DNA of 64,000 nt, taken from NCBI RefSeq assembly GCF_036967215.1, contig NZ_CP146016.1:1144501-1208500 (forward strand), given 5' to 3'. Both the position numbers and the translations under genes were made by a program. This document shows, piece after piece, positions 39,132 through 48,031 of the stretch. Below the pieces are notes generated by a model that saw only the letters and a list, made by a program, of their open reading frames with translations, was not told the DNA's origin and did no database searches. This DNA comes from Sulfolobus tengchongensis. Lineage in GTDB: Archaea > Thermoproteota > Thermoprotei_A > Sulfolobales > Sulfolobaceae. Every line of letters begins with the position of its first letter. Position 1 is the first letter of the stretch.

Positions 39132-39641
39132 GTGGCTCAAATTGTATGGCATGCCTACATTTCTGGACACATAAGTGGTAAGAAAGTAGCCGACTTAGGA
39201 TGTGGCACTGGAGTCTTTTGTTTAGCTATTTCCCTCTTAAACGGGTATTGTACTTGCATAGAAATAGATTTGGAATCTTTAGAAGTAGTTAGGAACTTAA
39301 AATATGAATTAGGACTGGAGATGGATTTAATCAATGCTGATGCAACAAATTTCACGGGGAAATTCGATACTGTGATACAAAATCCTCCATTTGGAGTAGT
39401 GAGGAGAGGAATTGATTTAGAGTTTTTAAAGAGCGCATTTAATATAGCGAATGTTATTTACTCAATTCATAAATCTAATACTAAATCCAGAGAAATTATT
39501 GCCAATCTTGCCAAAGAGAATGGATTTAAGGCAGAGGTGATATCAGAGAGATATAAGCTTAAACCATATTATCCTTGGCATAGGGAGAAGATTTATGAAT
39601 ATTTAGTCGATATTTACTTCTTTTCTAAGTTGTCCAGATAA
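39132..39641 (+). CDS. METTL5-like N6-adenine RNA methyltransferase (start uncertain, probably longer)
   Basis: 169 residues from GTG at 39132: AdoMet motif KKVADLGCGTGVFCLAISLL, catalytic FDTVIQNPPFGVVRRG (NPPF), then FLKSAFNIANVIYSIHKSNT and a C-terminal EYLVDIYFF strand. The match to human METTL5, which methylates one adenine in small-subunit rRNA, runs the whole length. The same frame is open upstream to 39006 and encodes NPKYELEQYITPSSIV, the conserved LEQY.T element of the family, with no ATG, GTG or TTG. So real translation probably begins upstream at an ATT/ATA-type codon (for example ATT at 39048) or by frameshift from the HAD gene. Confidence 0.85.
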   Translation: MAQIVWHAYISGHISGKKVADLGCGTGVFCLAISLLNGYCTCIEIDLESLEVVRNLKYELGLEMDLINADATNFTGKFDTVIQNPPFGVVRRGIDLEFLKSAFNIANVIYSIHKSNTKSREIIANLAKENGFKAEVISERYKLKPYYPWHREKIYEYLVDIYFFSKLSR

Positions 39642-40298
39642 TATTTTATCTAAGATCTCTATTACTCCTAAACCATTGGGTTTTTCGGTAACTATATCAG
39701 CCATTTCCTTAACTTGTGGTATTGCGTTAGCTACGGCCACCTTTATATCAGCAATTCTAAACAACGCATAGTCGTTCTCACTATCTCCTAGAGCGACAAT
39801 CTTTCCTTTAAATCCTATCAGTTGCTTAAATTTCATTACTCCCACACCCTTGTCTACACCTTTAGGTAATATCATTGCATCGTTTCTATTTACCTCTATC
39901 TTACCATACTTTTCAATCTCTCTTATTGCATCTAATTTTGTGCCAAAGCCATCAAGATATATTATAACCCTACCCAGAGAGTATTTGATTTCCAGTTGAT
40001 TTAATATCTCAATAATTTTCTTCCTATCTTTTTCAAACCAATTATCGTCACAGAGTACAAATTCTTTGTTGTTATATAGTATTAGGGTTCCGTTTTCTAA
40101 GATCCACGCAGTGGGTTTTAGTCCTATAGCTAGCTTATCTATGAACCTCTTCTCTCTTCCAGTCACTACAATAAATTTATATTTTTTTGAAAATTCATTC
40201 ACCTTTTGTACTACTGAAGGAGAAATTACAAAGTTATTCTCCTCATTAGCCAATGTTCTATCGTAATCTGAGGCTACTAAGATATCAACTGAACTCAT
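39603..40298 (-). CDS. Cof-type HAD phosphatase, archaeal phosphoglycolate phosphatase-like
   Basis: 231 residues: motif I ILVASDYDRTLA (DxDxT), motif II IVVTGRE, the C2 cap, motif III Lys and motif IV ALGDSENDYALF, then VAVANAIPQVKEMADIVTEKPNGLGV. This is the form of archaeal phosphoglycolate phosphatases. ATG at 40298 overlaps the endonuclease IV end by 14 nt. Its tail overlaps the METTL5-like gene by 39 nt on the other strand. Confidence 0.85.
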   Translation of the reverse strand: MSSVDILVASDYDRTLANEENNFVISPSVVQKVNEFSKKYKFIVVTGREKRFIDKLAIGLKPTAWILENGTLILYNNKEFVLCDDNWFEKDRKKIIEILNQLEIKYSLGRVIIYLDGFGTKLDAIREIEKYGKIEVNRNDAMILPKGVDKGVGVMKFKQLIGFKGKIVALGDSENDYALFRIADIKVAVANAIPQVKEMADIVTEKPNGLGVIEILDKILSGQLRKEVNID

Positions 40299-41118
40299 AC
40301 CCAAGTTTAGTTAGTACCTCCTTCATTTTTAAAGCATCCCTTTCTAATTCGGGGCTCTCACATATTAATGTTATTGAAAGATTATCTCTTTTCAGCAATT
40401 CTTTAGCTAAAGGCTCAAAAGGTGGAGCATTAGCGTCTATTGGAACGTGCTCATCAACATATTTTCCGTTTCTAAAAACTAGAGATTCGAAATGCGAATT
40501 TATATGTGTTAAACCTAACTCACTGATTAACCTATCTATGATTTCTCCATAATCTATCTTTCCGCCTTGTCTGGCAAAAGTGTGTGCCCAATCTATGTAG
40601 GGTATTACGCCGTTTAGCTCCTTAGAGATCGAAATTACTTCATCTAGAGTTCCAAACGCTGTTTCCTTAGCCATTGTTTCAACGCCGAATTTGACGTTTT
40701 TTATGCCCATTTCTTTAGCCTTATCTATGACATCTCCCAATTCAGTTTTTACTTTTTGGTAGCATTCCTCAGGTTCCATTTTTCCATAAAACGCTATATG
40801 AATAGCTATGGCATCTGCGCCCATTAGTTCAGCTCTATCTGCAGTATCCAGGATTCTTTGCTTTGACGCCTCTACTTTTTCCTTTTCCTCTGAACAGAGG
40901 TTTATAAAATATGGTGCGTGTACAGATAATCTTATCCCTAATTCTTTAGCGACTTGCCCAGTCTCTTCAGCAGTTTCTCTACTCATTCTTACGCCTTGAA
41001 CAAACTCGACTTCCATCGCATTTAAGCCCAACTCTTTAACAGTCTTTATTCCGTCTATAGTATTCTTCTTCTTGGCAGAATGTGGAACCCCAGCTGGACC
41101 TAAGTAAATCTTTACCAT
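40285..41118 (-). CDS. nfo: Endonuclease IV (AP endonuclease, Nfo family)
   Basis: 277 residues, TIM barrel with the trinuclear zinc ligands in order: LSVHAPYFINL, AIHIAFYG, FGVETMAK, YIDWAHTFAR, INSHFES, DEHVPIDAN, and ICESPELE. It cuts DNA 5' to abasic sites in base-excision repair. Start ATG at 41118. Confidence 0.9.
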   Translation of the reverse strand: MVKIYLGPAGVPHSAKKKNTIDGIKTVKELGLNAMEVEFVQGVRMSRETAEETGQVAKELGIRLSVHAPYFINLCSEEKEKVEASKQRILDTADRAELMGADAIAIHIAFYGKMEPEECYQKVKTELGDVIDKAKEMGIKNVKFGVETMAKETAFGTLDEVISISKELNGVIPYIDWAHTFARQGGKIDYGEIIDRLISELGLTHINSHFESLVFRNGKYVDEHVPIDANAPPFEPLAKELLKRDNLSITLICESPELERDALKMKEVLTKLGYEFS

Positions 41119-41144
41119 ATAACTAATCTTTTCATAGAACTTAT

Positions 41145-41495
41145 TTAAGCATCTACAGACATTGAGAGGTGGGTTTCTTCATCTCTTAGGATTCTTCCTA
41201 TATTTTCGTCATTAACGTCAAAATTCTCTTTATAAAAGTTTATAGCATTTCTCTCAACGATTTCATTAACTCTTTTTACAGCTTTAATGCCAAATACGGA
41301 TATTATGATGCCAAGCAATATGAAAGCGTAATAAAGAGGTTTCTCAAAGATCGACCTTCTATATTTCTGAAAATATCTCCAATGTGAAATTTCGTTCTCG
41401 TATGATTTCTCAAAGAACTTATATCTTATTGAGAATCCCTTATCTAATCCAGAAGCAGACGCTTCCCCCAATAGAGCTAACTTATACTTGTCCAT
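41145..41495 (-). CDS. Membrane protein with ferritin-like diiron motifs
   Basis: 116 residues. Two ExxH motifs (ENEISHW and DEETHL) plus candidate glutamates in the first and third helices (LLGEAS; EIVERNAINF) are spaced like the four-helix ferritin/rubrerythrin diiron site, with a membrane helix (PLYYAFILLGIIISVFGI) between the two halves. That layout recalls rubrerythrin- or DMQ-hydroxylase-like membrane proteins. Function unknown; oxidative-stress or iron handling is possible. Confidence 0.55.
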   Translation of the reverse strand: MDKYKLALLGEASASGLDKGFSIRYKFFEKSYENEISHWRYFQKYRRSIFEKPLYYAFILLGIIISVFGIKAVKRVNEIVERNAINFYKENFDVNDENIGRILRDEETHLSMSVDA

Positions 41496-41544
41496 GAGAT
41501 ACAGATGGTGCTATAGGGTAAAAATAAATGTTAAGAAAAAATTA

Positions 41545-43896
41545 TTACTTTAACCTTGAATAGGCCTTTAGTAGTTCCAATCCACTGGTAATTCCTCTTT
41601 TACCCTCTGGCATATCTAAATTAGTAAAGAATTCCTCGGTCTCTTTTTCTGAATTAATTCCAATAAGTGGTATGACTTCTGCTAGTCGCCTTCCAAGTAT
41701 TCCAGTTCCCTTATAGGCTTCTCTCATGAAGTTAATGTGCATTTTAATCCAGCTTAATACAGCACTTCTAGCATGAGGATTATATGAGGCTACACTTAAA
41801 ACGTATGGAATATCTTGCTTCTTTACATCTCCGCTTAATATTAGACTTAAACTATTTCCTACTAAGTAAGGTTTTCTAAAGGATAAGAGAGCAGTTAAGT
41901 ATCTGAGTTTCTCCTCATCAAAATTCTCCTTCCTATATCTCCCCAATAGCTCATCAATAGCGTTTTCCTCATATGTTATCGCGTAAGCTACTGCAACTCC
42001 TTGTTTTATGTCAGAGTTTAAATTATCATAAAATCTAAATAACTCTGAAAGCCCTAGGGAAAAGTCATCATCCATCATAGCAAGTCTATAGAGAATATTA
42101 GAATAAGTTAGTTTACCTAACTCGTCTGTACTATTCCTCCAATTCTTTAGTTGAATTCTGTGAAACTCCTTTGCAATTCCTTGATATTTATCTGGGTTGA
42201 TAGCATATAATGTAAATAATTCGTTTGAAAGTTCATTTACTGGTAAGAAATCTCTATCGTTAAAGAACCTAGATACTATTTTTTCATATTCGCTATAGCT
42301 TACCTTGCCAGCTATTAGGAAAGCCCAGTAGTCATTTATAATACCCCATTTATCAAGTTCAGAAAGCTTACTGTTAAACATTAGATCTGTATTGTAAAGA
42401 ACTCTATAAAATCCAGTCCTATTTATGTTAACCTTTATGCTTTTTACATTCTCTCCAACATCTATGACATCTCTTTCCTTATCGAGTAAATGAGTTATAA
42501 CTCTTCCGTTAATTTCAATTGTAAGCGGTATTTTGTAAACCAAATTCTCAACATTTCCTATTAATGAAAATCTCTCTTGTTCAAGGATAATACGAGTTCC
42601 AGAGATGCTTATCCTTACCATCGGATAACCAGGTTTAGTTATCCAATCAGCCATTATTGGTGAAATGTCAGATCCATAAGCTTCAGATATGGAATTCCAC
42701 AAATCAGATCCTTGCGCATTTGAGTAAGAGAATTTCTTTAAATAGTTCACAACACCTCTTCTGAAGTTCTCCTCGCCCACATAAGCCTCAATCATTCTGA
42801 GAATACTCGCTCCCTTACCATAACTAATATCATCGAACATCTGCTCAATTTCGTTGGTATCCTTAACGTGAGCTTCTATGGGATGGGTAGTAGATAAGGA
42901 ATCTTTCTCTAATGCTCTAGAAGTTTGATTTAAAACAAAATAGCTCCAGAAGTTCCAAGTAGGGTAAATGTAAGAAATTGCCTTATGGCTCATGAATGTT
43001 GCGAAGCTTTCGTTTAACCACAAATCATCCCACCACTTCAAAGTCACCAAATTACCAAACCACTGATGAGCCAACTCATGAGCAACAACCTCAGCAACCC
43101 TAAACCTCTGATAAACAGAAGAAGAATCATCAGCCAACAAAGCAGTCTCCCTAAAAGTAATAGCCCCCCAATTCTCCATAGCGCCATAAGCAAATTCTGG
43201 AATAGCAATCAGATGTACTTTTGGTAATTGGTAAGGTATTTCGTAGTATTTCTCGTAGAAGTCAATTACCTTTCTAGCTACATCCATTGAAAATCTCCCT
43301 CTCTGTACTTTCCCCGGTGTGGTTGCAACTATTATTGTTGGCCTCTTACTCTCATCCACAATCTCCTCAAACTCACCAATCCCCAAGTATAAGAGGTAAG
43401 TTGACATCCTAGGAGTCTCTTGAAAATGATAAACAACCTTACCCCCACCACTATCCTCAACACTCTCAACAGGCATATTAGATATCACCCTCAAACCCCT
43501 ATCAACCCTAACACTCAACCTAAACCTAGCCTTCAAAGCGGGATGATCAAAACAAGGAATAAAGTCTCTAGCGTGTGTTGCTTCGAATTGAGTACTAATT
43601 ACATATCCCTCTTTATATGATGCTTTATATATACCTACAAGTCTCTTTTCAGAAACCTTTCCTTTGAATTCAACTTCCAAATTACCAGAAAAACTACCTG
43701 TTTTTATTAGAACTTTGTTTTCATCTTGATGAAATTCAACTTCCTTTCCATTTACCTTTACTTTAGTTAATTTAAGACCCACCGCATCTAACGATACGGT
43801 ATCTTCGTCGCTTTCCATTTCAATTTTTTCATACCCTTCATAATCTCCACTTTGAAAATTGAAGTCCAGAAAGATCTCGTATCTATTTACTTTCAT
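41545..43896 (-). CDS. M1-family zinc aminopeptidase (tricorn factor F2/F3-like)
   Basis: 783 residues. GAMEN exopeptidase motif (238-242), zinc site HELAH (273-277) with the third ligand in NESFA (E296), and the typical N-terminal beta domain and C-terminal helical domain. Removes N-terminal residues from peptides, probably from proteasome or tricorn products. Codon use is mosaic: 43022-43195 and 43420-43550 use AGG, TTG, GAG and T-ending codons almost only, while the rest uses AGA, TTA, GAA like the neighbours. Confidence 0.94.
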   Translation of the reverse strand: MKVNRYEIFLDFNFQSGDYEGYEKIEMESDEDTVSLDAVGLKLTKVKVNGKEVEFHQDENKVLIKTGSFSGNLEVEFKGKVSEKRLVGIYKASYKEGYVISTQFEATHARDFIPCFDHPALKARFRLSVRVDRGLRVISNMPVESVEDSGGGKVVYHFQETPRMSTYLLYLGIGEFEEIVDESKRPTIIVATTPGKVQRGRFSMDVARKVIDFYEKYYEIPYQLPKVHLIAIPEFAYGAMENWGAITFRETALLADDSSSVYQRFRVAEVVAHELAHQWFGNLVTLKWWDDLWLNESFATFMSHKAISYIYPTWNFWSYFVLNQTSRALEKDSLSTTHPIEAHVKDTNEIEQMFDDISYGKGASILRMIEAYVGEENFRRGVVNYLKKFSYSNAQGSDLWNSISEAYGSDISPIMADWITKPGYPMVRISISGTRIILEQERFSLIGNVENLVYKIPLTIEINGRVITHLLDKERDVIDVGENVKSIKVNINRTGFYRVLYNTDLMFNSKLSELDKWGIINDYWAFLIAGKVSYSEYEKIVSRFFNDRDFLPVNELSNELFTLYAINPDKYQGIAKEFHRIQLKNWRNSTDELGKLTYSNILYRLAMMDDDFSLGLSELFRFYDNLNSDIKQGVAVAYAITYEENAIDELLGRYRKENFDEEKLRYLTALLSFRKPYLVGNSLSLILSGDVKKQDIPYVLSVASYNPHARSAVLSWIKMHINFMREAYKGTGILGRRLAEVIPLIGINSEKETEEFFTNLDMPEGKRGITSGLELLKAYSRLK

Positions 43897-44172
43897 GTAA
43901 TTTCATGTTGTAAAGTGGCTTAAAGTGTTTTCTATGTGCCTATTACTTAACCTAAAAATACTTTCCAATCTGACTAATGCAGAAAAAACGAGTGAACTTG
44001 CTGTTTAAAAATATTATGATCTAATGCCTCAAATATGCTGAGGAACTAACATCAGCTATTTTCTATATAAATATTGCTGTACTACTTTTACAATCTTATA
44101 TAAAAATTCTTATAAATAATCTATATTAATCATATGGTTTTATATATGTCATATATTGAAAGATAAAATGTA

Positions 44173-44571
44173 ATGAGAAAAGGATTAAGTAATTCTGTAA
44201 CTGTCATGATAGTACTTATAGCATCCGTAATACTGACAGTAATATTAATTAGCATTGTATTTAATTATCTGGGATATTTTAGTGGTACTACTGGGGAAAT
44301 AAGACAAATCGGAACAGCCCTCATTACGCAAAACGGAGAGCTAAATGTCACAATAATGAATACTTTTAGAGACGCCCAAATTGTTGAGGTCATGTATAAT
44401 AACACTTTATATAAAGTCAATCTTCAATTGGCTGTGGGCCAACAAACTTACACTATTAATACCGGATTTAAATTTCCTTCCGGTGTTCAATCAGTTACAG
44501 TAATCCTAGTAGTTGTAACGCCACAGAATACAATTTACCTACCGGTTACTGCTCAAGTTGTAAGTGGTTAG
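44173..44571 (+). CDS. Type IV pilin-like protein with class III signal peptide
   Basis: 132 residues. Starts MRKGLSNSVTVMIVLIASVIL: a basic KG processing site followed by a hydrophobic helix, the form cut by PibD-type prepilin peptidase. The mature domain is beta-rich, ending in GVQSVTVILVVVTPQN. It stands alone between two AT-rich gaps. Adhesion pilus subunit or minor pilin; archaellin is less likely given the size. Confidence 0.65.
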   Translation: MRKGLSNSVTVMIVLIASVILTVILISIVFNYLGYFSGTTGEIRQIGTALITQNGELNVTIMNTFRDAQIVEVMYNNTLYKVNLQLAVGQQTYTINTGFKFPSGVQSVTVILVVVTPQNTIYLPVTAQVVSG

Positions 44572-44794
44572 ATCTATCTCTCCATTTTAAGTTTTTTATT
44601 ATTCCTAATGCAAATCTGAAATAACGTTAATACTAATGATGATGAATGCAATAAGTATTAGATTGATCCTAGTAATATAATATCCTTATAATGTTATTTC
44701 GCCATAGTAACATAATCTCCAATATAGGCAATTATATATTGAATAGAAATACATAAAATGATAAAAAATTAGTTATTAAAAAGTTACAATAAAA

Positions 44795-46984
44795 TTAAAT
44801 TAAATCTTCCAGTTTACTTGGCAACCTAGTTAGTCTCTTACCTATGGCCTTTTCTAAAGCCCTTATAAGAGCCGGTGGCGTGCCTATTGTAGCTCCTTCT
44901 CCTATCCCTTTAGCTGGTAGAGGCGCATCTGACTTTCCTTCCTCTAAGTATTCCCACTTTATATTAAACGCTTCAACAGCAGTAGGTATAGCATAATCAA
45001 ACAAATTGCCAGTTAATAAATTACCATCTTTGTCGTATACAATTTCCTCTAATACTGACTCGCCAAATCCTTGGATAACACCGCCTATTACTTGTGTTTC
45101 AGCTAACATTGGATTTACAACAGTACCTATATCGTCAATAGCATAATAATCTAAAATTTTAACCTTTCTTGAATCATCTACCTCGGCTAAGGTAACATGA
45201 GCGCCATAAGGATATGTCAAATTGTCAAATCCAAAATACGCTGTAGCTTCTAAACCGGGTTCTTCTTTAAATGCCCATATACCACCTAGACTTGCCATGT
45301 TGCGTGAAGCAATTTCCTTTATGCTCATTGATTGTCCAGTTTTGGGATTAACTACCTTACCATCCTTGTACTCAAGCTCTTGAACATCTGATTTCATAAA
45401 TTGAGCAGCCAGCCTCAATATTTTATCCTTAAGCCTCCTGCTCGCTAATAACGCCGCATTTCCAGCTAACGTTAAACTTCTACTTCCATAAGTGCCAAAT
45501 CCTTCTCCAATAAGTGCAGTATCACCCCATATTACCTCTACATCATCTACACTTACACCTAACTCATCAGCAACAATTTGAGCTATTCCAGTTTCAGTAC
45601 CCTGTCCATGAGGAGAGGCACCAATAATTACTTGAACCTTACCATCAGCCTTAATCCTAACTGAAGCACTCTCCCAAGGACCAAAATTGTTCTGCTCTAA
45701 GTATAATGATAATCCAACGCCAACTCTTCTTCCTTTACTTCTCAACTCTCTAGCTTTCTCTTCATAACTTCTATATACCTTTTCTGCTTTTTCCAATAGG
45801 TGTAAGTAGTTTCCAGAATCGTATTTCAAGCCGAAAGGATTCAAGTAGGGCAATTGCGTTATGAGATTTCTCTTTCTTACCTCTATTGGATCTAACTTTA
45901 ACTCATCTGATATGATGTCCATTATCCTCTCATAAACGAAAGCTGCTTCTGGCCTTCCAGCTCCCCTATATTGGTCTAATGGAGTCTTGTTAGTGTAAAC
46001 TCCATAAACGTTAACCCTTAAATTCCTTACTTTATACGGGCCGGGTAACATAGTTGCGGCAATATCAGCTAGATAAGTTCCATGAGAAGCAGCACCTAAG
46101 TCAATAATTAGATCGTCTATAATTGCAGTTAACGTCCCGTCTCTCTTAGCTCCAAATTTGACCTTGTGAATTTGTCCTCTTCCGTGATACATTCCTCTGA
46201 AGTCCTCACTTCTTAAGGCAATCCATTTAACTGGCCTCTTGTACTTCACGCTACTGTAGACTGTGATGAACTCTTCAGCATAAGGGAATAATTTAGCACC
46301 AAATGCTCCTCCCACATCAGCTTGAATTACCCTTATATCCTTTACTTGATTACCAAAGGCAGATAATAGATATCTCCTCATGTAATGTGCAGATTGAGTA
46401 GAAGCGTAAACTAATAAATTACCTTCTTGGTATACTGAGAGTAAACCTCTAGGCTCCATCGGCGAGGGATAGACTCTACTAATCTCAAATTTCTCCTCTA
46501 ATACTACATCAGAGTGTGATAACGCGTCTTCTGGGTCTCCAGCTTTATATTCTTTCTTATAAGCTACATTGCTTTTCCCCTCAACGGCCTTTACTTTATC
46601 CTTCAATGCTTCTTCTGGGTCTATGACTGCCGGCAACTCCTCATATTCTACCTGAACTAAATCAGCAGCATCTGAGGCAACATAACGATCAGTAGCTAAA
46701 ATAGCAGCAATAGGATGACCAACATATAAGATTTCATCCTTAGCCATTGGCCAGTTATTGGGCCTATTTTCAAAGGGTATTGTCAAACCTGTTATAACTC
46801 CAACAACGCCATTAACTTTCAACGCATCGCTTACATCAATCTTCTTAATTCTAGCATGTGAAATCTGGCTCCTAACTATATAAAGATATAGAGTACCTGG
46901 ATATTCAATGTCGTCAATATATCTACCAGAACCGGTTATGAACTTTAAATCTTCCTTTCTTTTAATGCGTTGTCCTATATACAT
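44795..46984 (-). CDS. Molybdenum hydroxylase large subunit (aldehyde/glyceraldehyde oxidoreductase type, CoxL/CutA-like)
   Basis: 729 residues of the xanthine oxidase family: KRKEDLKFITGSGRYIDDI start, QSAHYMRRYL, DVGGAFGAK, QYRGAGRPEAAFVYERIMD, GASPHGQGTETG and the catalytic Glu in AKGIGEGATIGTPPAL. The CO dehydrogenase loop VAYRCSFR is absent, so an aldehyde or glyceraldehyde oxidoreductase is more likely. Family enzymes need FAD and 2Fe-2S subunits; no such genes are adjacent, so this subunit must pair with parts encoded elsewhere. Confidence 0.88.
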   Translation of the reverse strand: MYIGQRIKRKEDLKFITGSGRYIDDIEYPGTLYLYIVRSQISHARIKKIDVSDALKVNGVVGVITGLTIPFENRPNNWPMAKDEILYVGHPIAAILATDRYVASDAADLVQVEYEELPAVIDPEEALKDKVKAVEGKSNVAYKKEYKAGDPEDALSHSDVVLEEKFEISRVYPSPMEPRGLLSVYQEGNLLVYASTQSAHYMRRYLLSAFGNQVKDIRVIQADVGGAFGAKLFPYAEEFITVYSSVKYKRPVKWIALRSEDFRGMYHGRGQIHKVKFGAKRDGTLTAIIDDLIIDLGAASHGTYLADIAATMLPGPYKVRNLRVNVYGVYTNKTPLDQYRGAGRPEAAFVYERIMDIISDELKLDPIEVRKRNLITQLPYLNPFGLKYDSGNYLHLLEKAEKVYRSYEEKARELRSKGRRVGVGLSLYLEQNNFGPWESASVRIKADGKVQVIIGASPHGQGTETGIAQIVADELGVSVDDVEVIWGDTALIGEGFGTYGSRSLTLAGNAALLASRRLKDKILRLAAQFMKSDVQELEYKDGKVVNPKTGQSMSIKEIASRNMASLGGIWAFKEEPGLEATAYFGFDNLTYPYGAHVTLAEVDDSRKVKILDYYAIDDIGTVVNPMLAETQVIGGVIQGFGESVLEEIVYDKDGNLLTGNLFDYAIPTAVEAFNIKWEYLEEGKSDAPLPAKGIGEGATIGTPPALIRALEKAIGKRLTRLPSKLEDLI

Positions 46985-47016
46985 GGGAGCTACTTACCGC
47001 GGTAAAATAAATAAAA

Positions 47017-47382
47017 TTAACGTAAACTTAGTATATTCTCTCTCCCCGTTATTCTCTTCCTTCCCCTAAATCCCTCATTTACGTAGTGCCAATATAGTAT
47101 GTCACGTTCATCCAATTTCCAACATAGAAAAGCAGGCTTATCGTTTATAATGGCTGGAAAGTCAACTAGCCCTATATCAATGTCCCTTAATATTATACCT
47201 CTCGAAACTATTTCGTCTATTATTTTCTTAGTTTCACTTGCGTAATATTGTAAAGAGTATTTATCTCCATTAACTAAAAGAATTTCAATCTCCGTCTTCA
47301 TCTTCTTCAACTTTATTAACTGTTCTCTAAGCCAAGGTAATAACTCTCTTGCAGTCTGCAAATCAAAGTAGGGATATTCCAC
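47017..47382 (-). CDS. DUF2203 family protein
   Basis: 121 residues: YFDLQTARELLPWLREQL, coiled helix, then DIGLVDFPAIINDKPAFLCWKLDERDILYWHYVNEGFRGRKRI, the signature of DUF2203. Function unknown. It lies 33 nt upstream of the molybdenum hydroxylase gene on the same strand and may be its operon partner. Confidence 0.8.
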   Translation of the reverse strand: MEYPYFDLQTARELLPWLREQLIKLKKMKTEIEILLVNGDKYSLQYYASETKKIIDEIVSRGIILRDIDIGLVDFPAIINDKPAFLCWKLDERDILYWHYVNEGFRGRKRITGRENILSLR

Positions 47383-47571
47383 AAACTAATATATGTGATT
47401 GCGAAGTTAAATAAGTAAGTTAGAAAAGAAAGCGTTAAGAATAAGTAAGTTAAGCTAATATATTAAGATTTATCTTTATAATAGAACACAAACTGTATTT
47501 TTATTGGAGAATATGCTTTAACTGTAGTAAGTTTTATATAGAACTTTTATGTAGTTAGTATAAGAGTGTCT

Positions 47572-48021
47572 ATGAGTGGGAGGAAGAATTCAAGGGCATT
47601 GTCTGGTGCTGTAACTGCTTTAATACTAGTTATAGCTTCAGTGATAATAGCGCTAGTGGTTGTTGGGTTTGCATTTGGATTATTCGGAGCATTTGCATCC
47701 TCACCAAACATACACCTAGTAAGCGCATACATTCAGGGTGGAGTCCTTTACGTTACTGTTAGTAATACTGGGTCAGCGAGTGGAGAGATATTGGGAGTAA
47801 TAGTACAAGCTGGTGGAGGTGCAACATCATTACCACCGACGGCAGCTAGTGGAACAACTGGTACAATAACAGTGTCTGCTGGGAGTACTGTAGTACTCAG
47901 TGTATCCATTCCTACTAGTTCTACTGGTATTAGTGCCTTAACTCCTGGTGAGCAAGTGACGTTTGAATTGGTTACTAATACTGGTGCTCAAGTTAGCGGT
48001 GTAGCTACTGTATTAAGTTAA
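47572..48021 (+). CDS. Type IV pilin (class III signal peptide, Thr/Ser/Gly-rich)
   Basis: About 150 residues: basic leader GRKNSRALSG, then ALILVIASVIIALVVVGFAFGLF as the N-terminal pilin helix, then a beta-rich head full of Gly, Ser and Thr (AGGGATSLPPTAASGTTGT). ATG at 47572 or GTG at 47566. A TATA box (GTTTTATATA, 47531-47540) gives a very short leader. First gene of a cluster of surface proteins; probably an adhesion pilin. Confidence 0.75.
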   Translation: MSGRKNSRALSGAVTALILVIASVIIALVVVGFAFGLFGAFASSPNIHLVSAYIQGGVLYVTVSNTGSASGEILGVIVQAGGGATSLPPTAASGTTGTITVSAGSTVVLSVSIPTSSTGISALTPGEQVTFELVTNTGAQVSGVATVLS

Positions 48022-48031
48022 CTGGGTTTAA

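Noticed and set aside
44637-44660. ATGATGATGA that looks like a C box in the gap before the molybdenum hydroxylase
   Set aside because: No D box or C' box at proper distance downstream.
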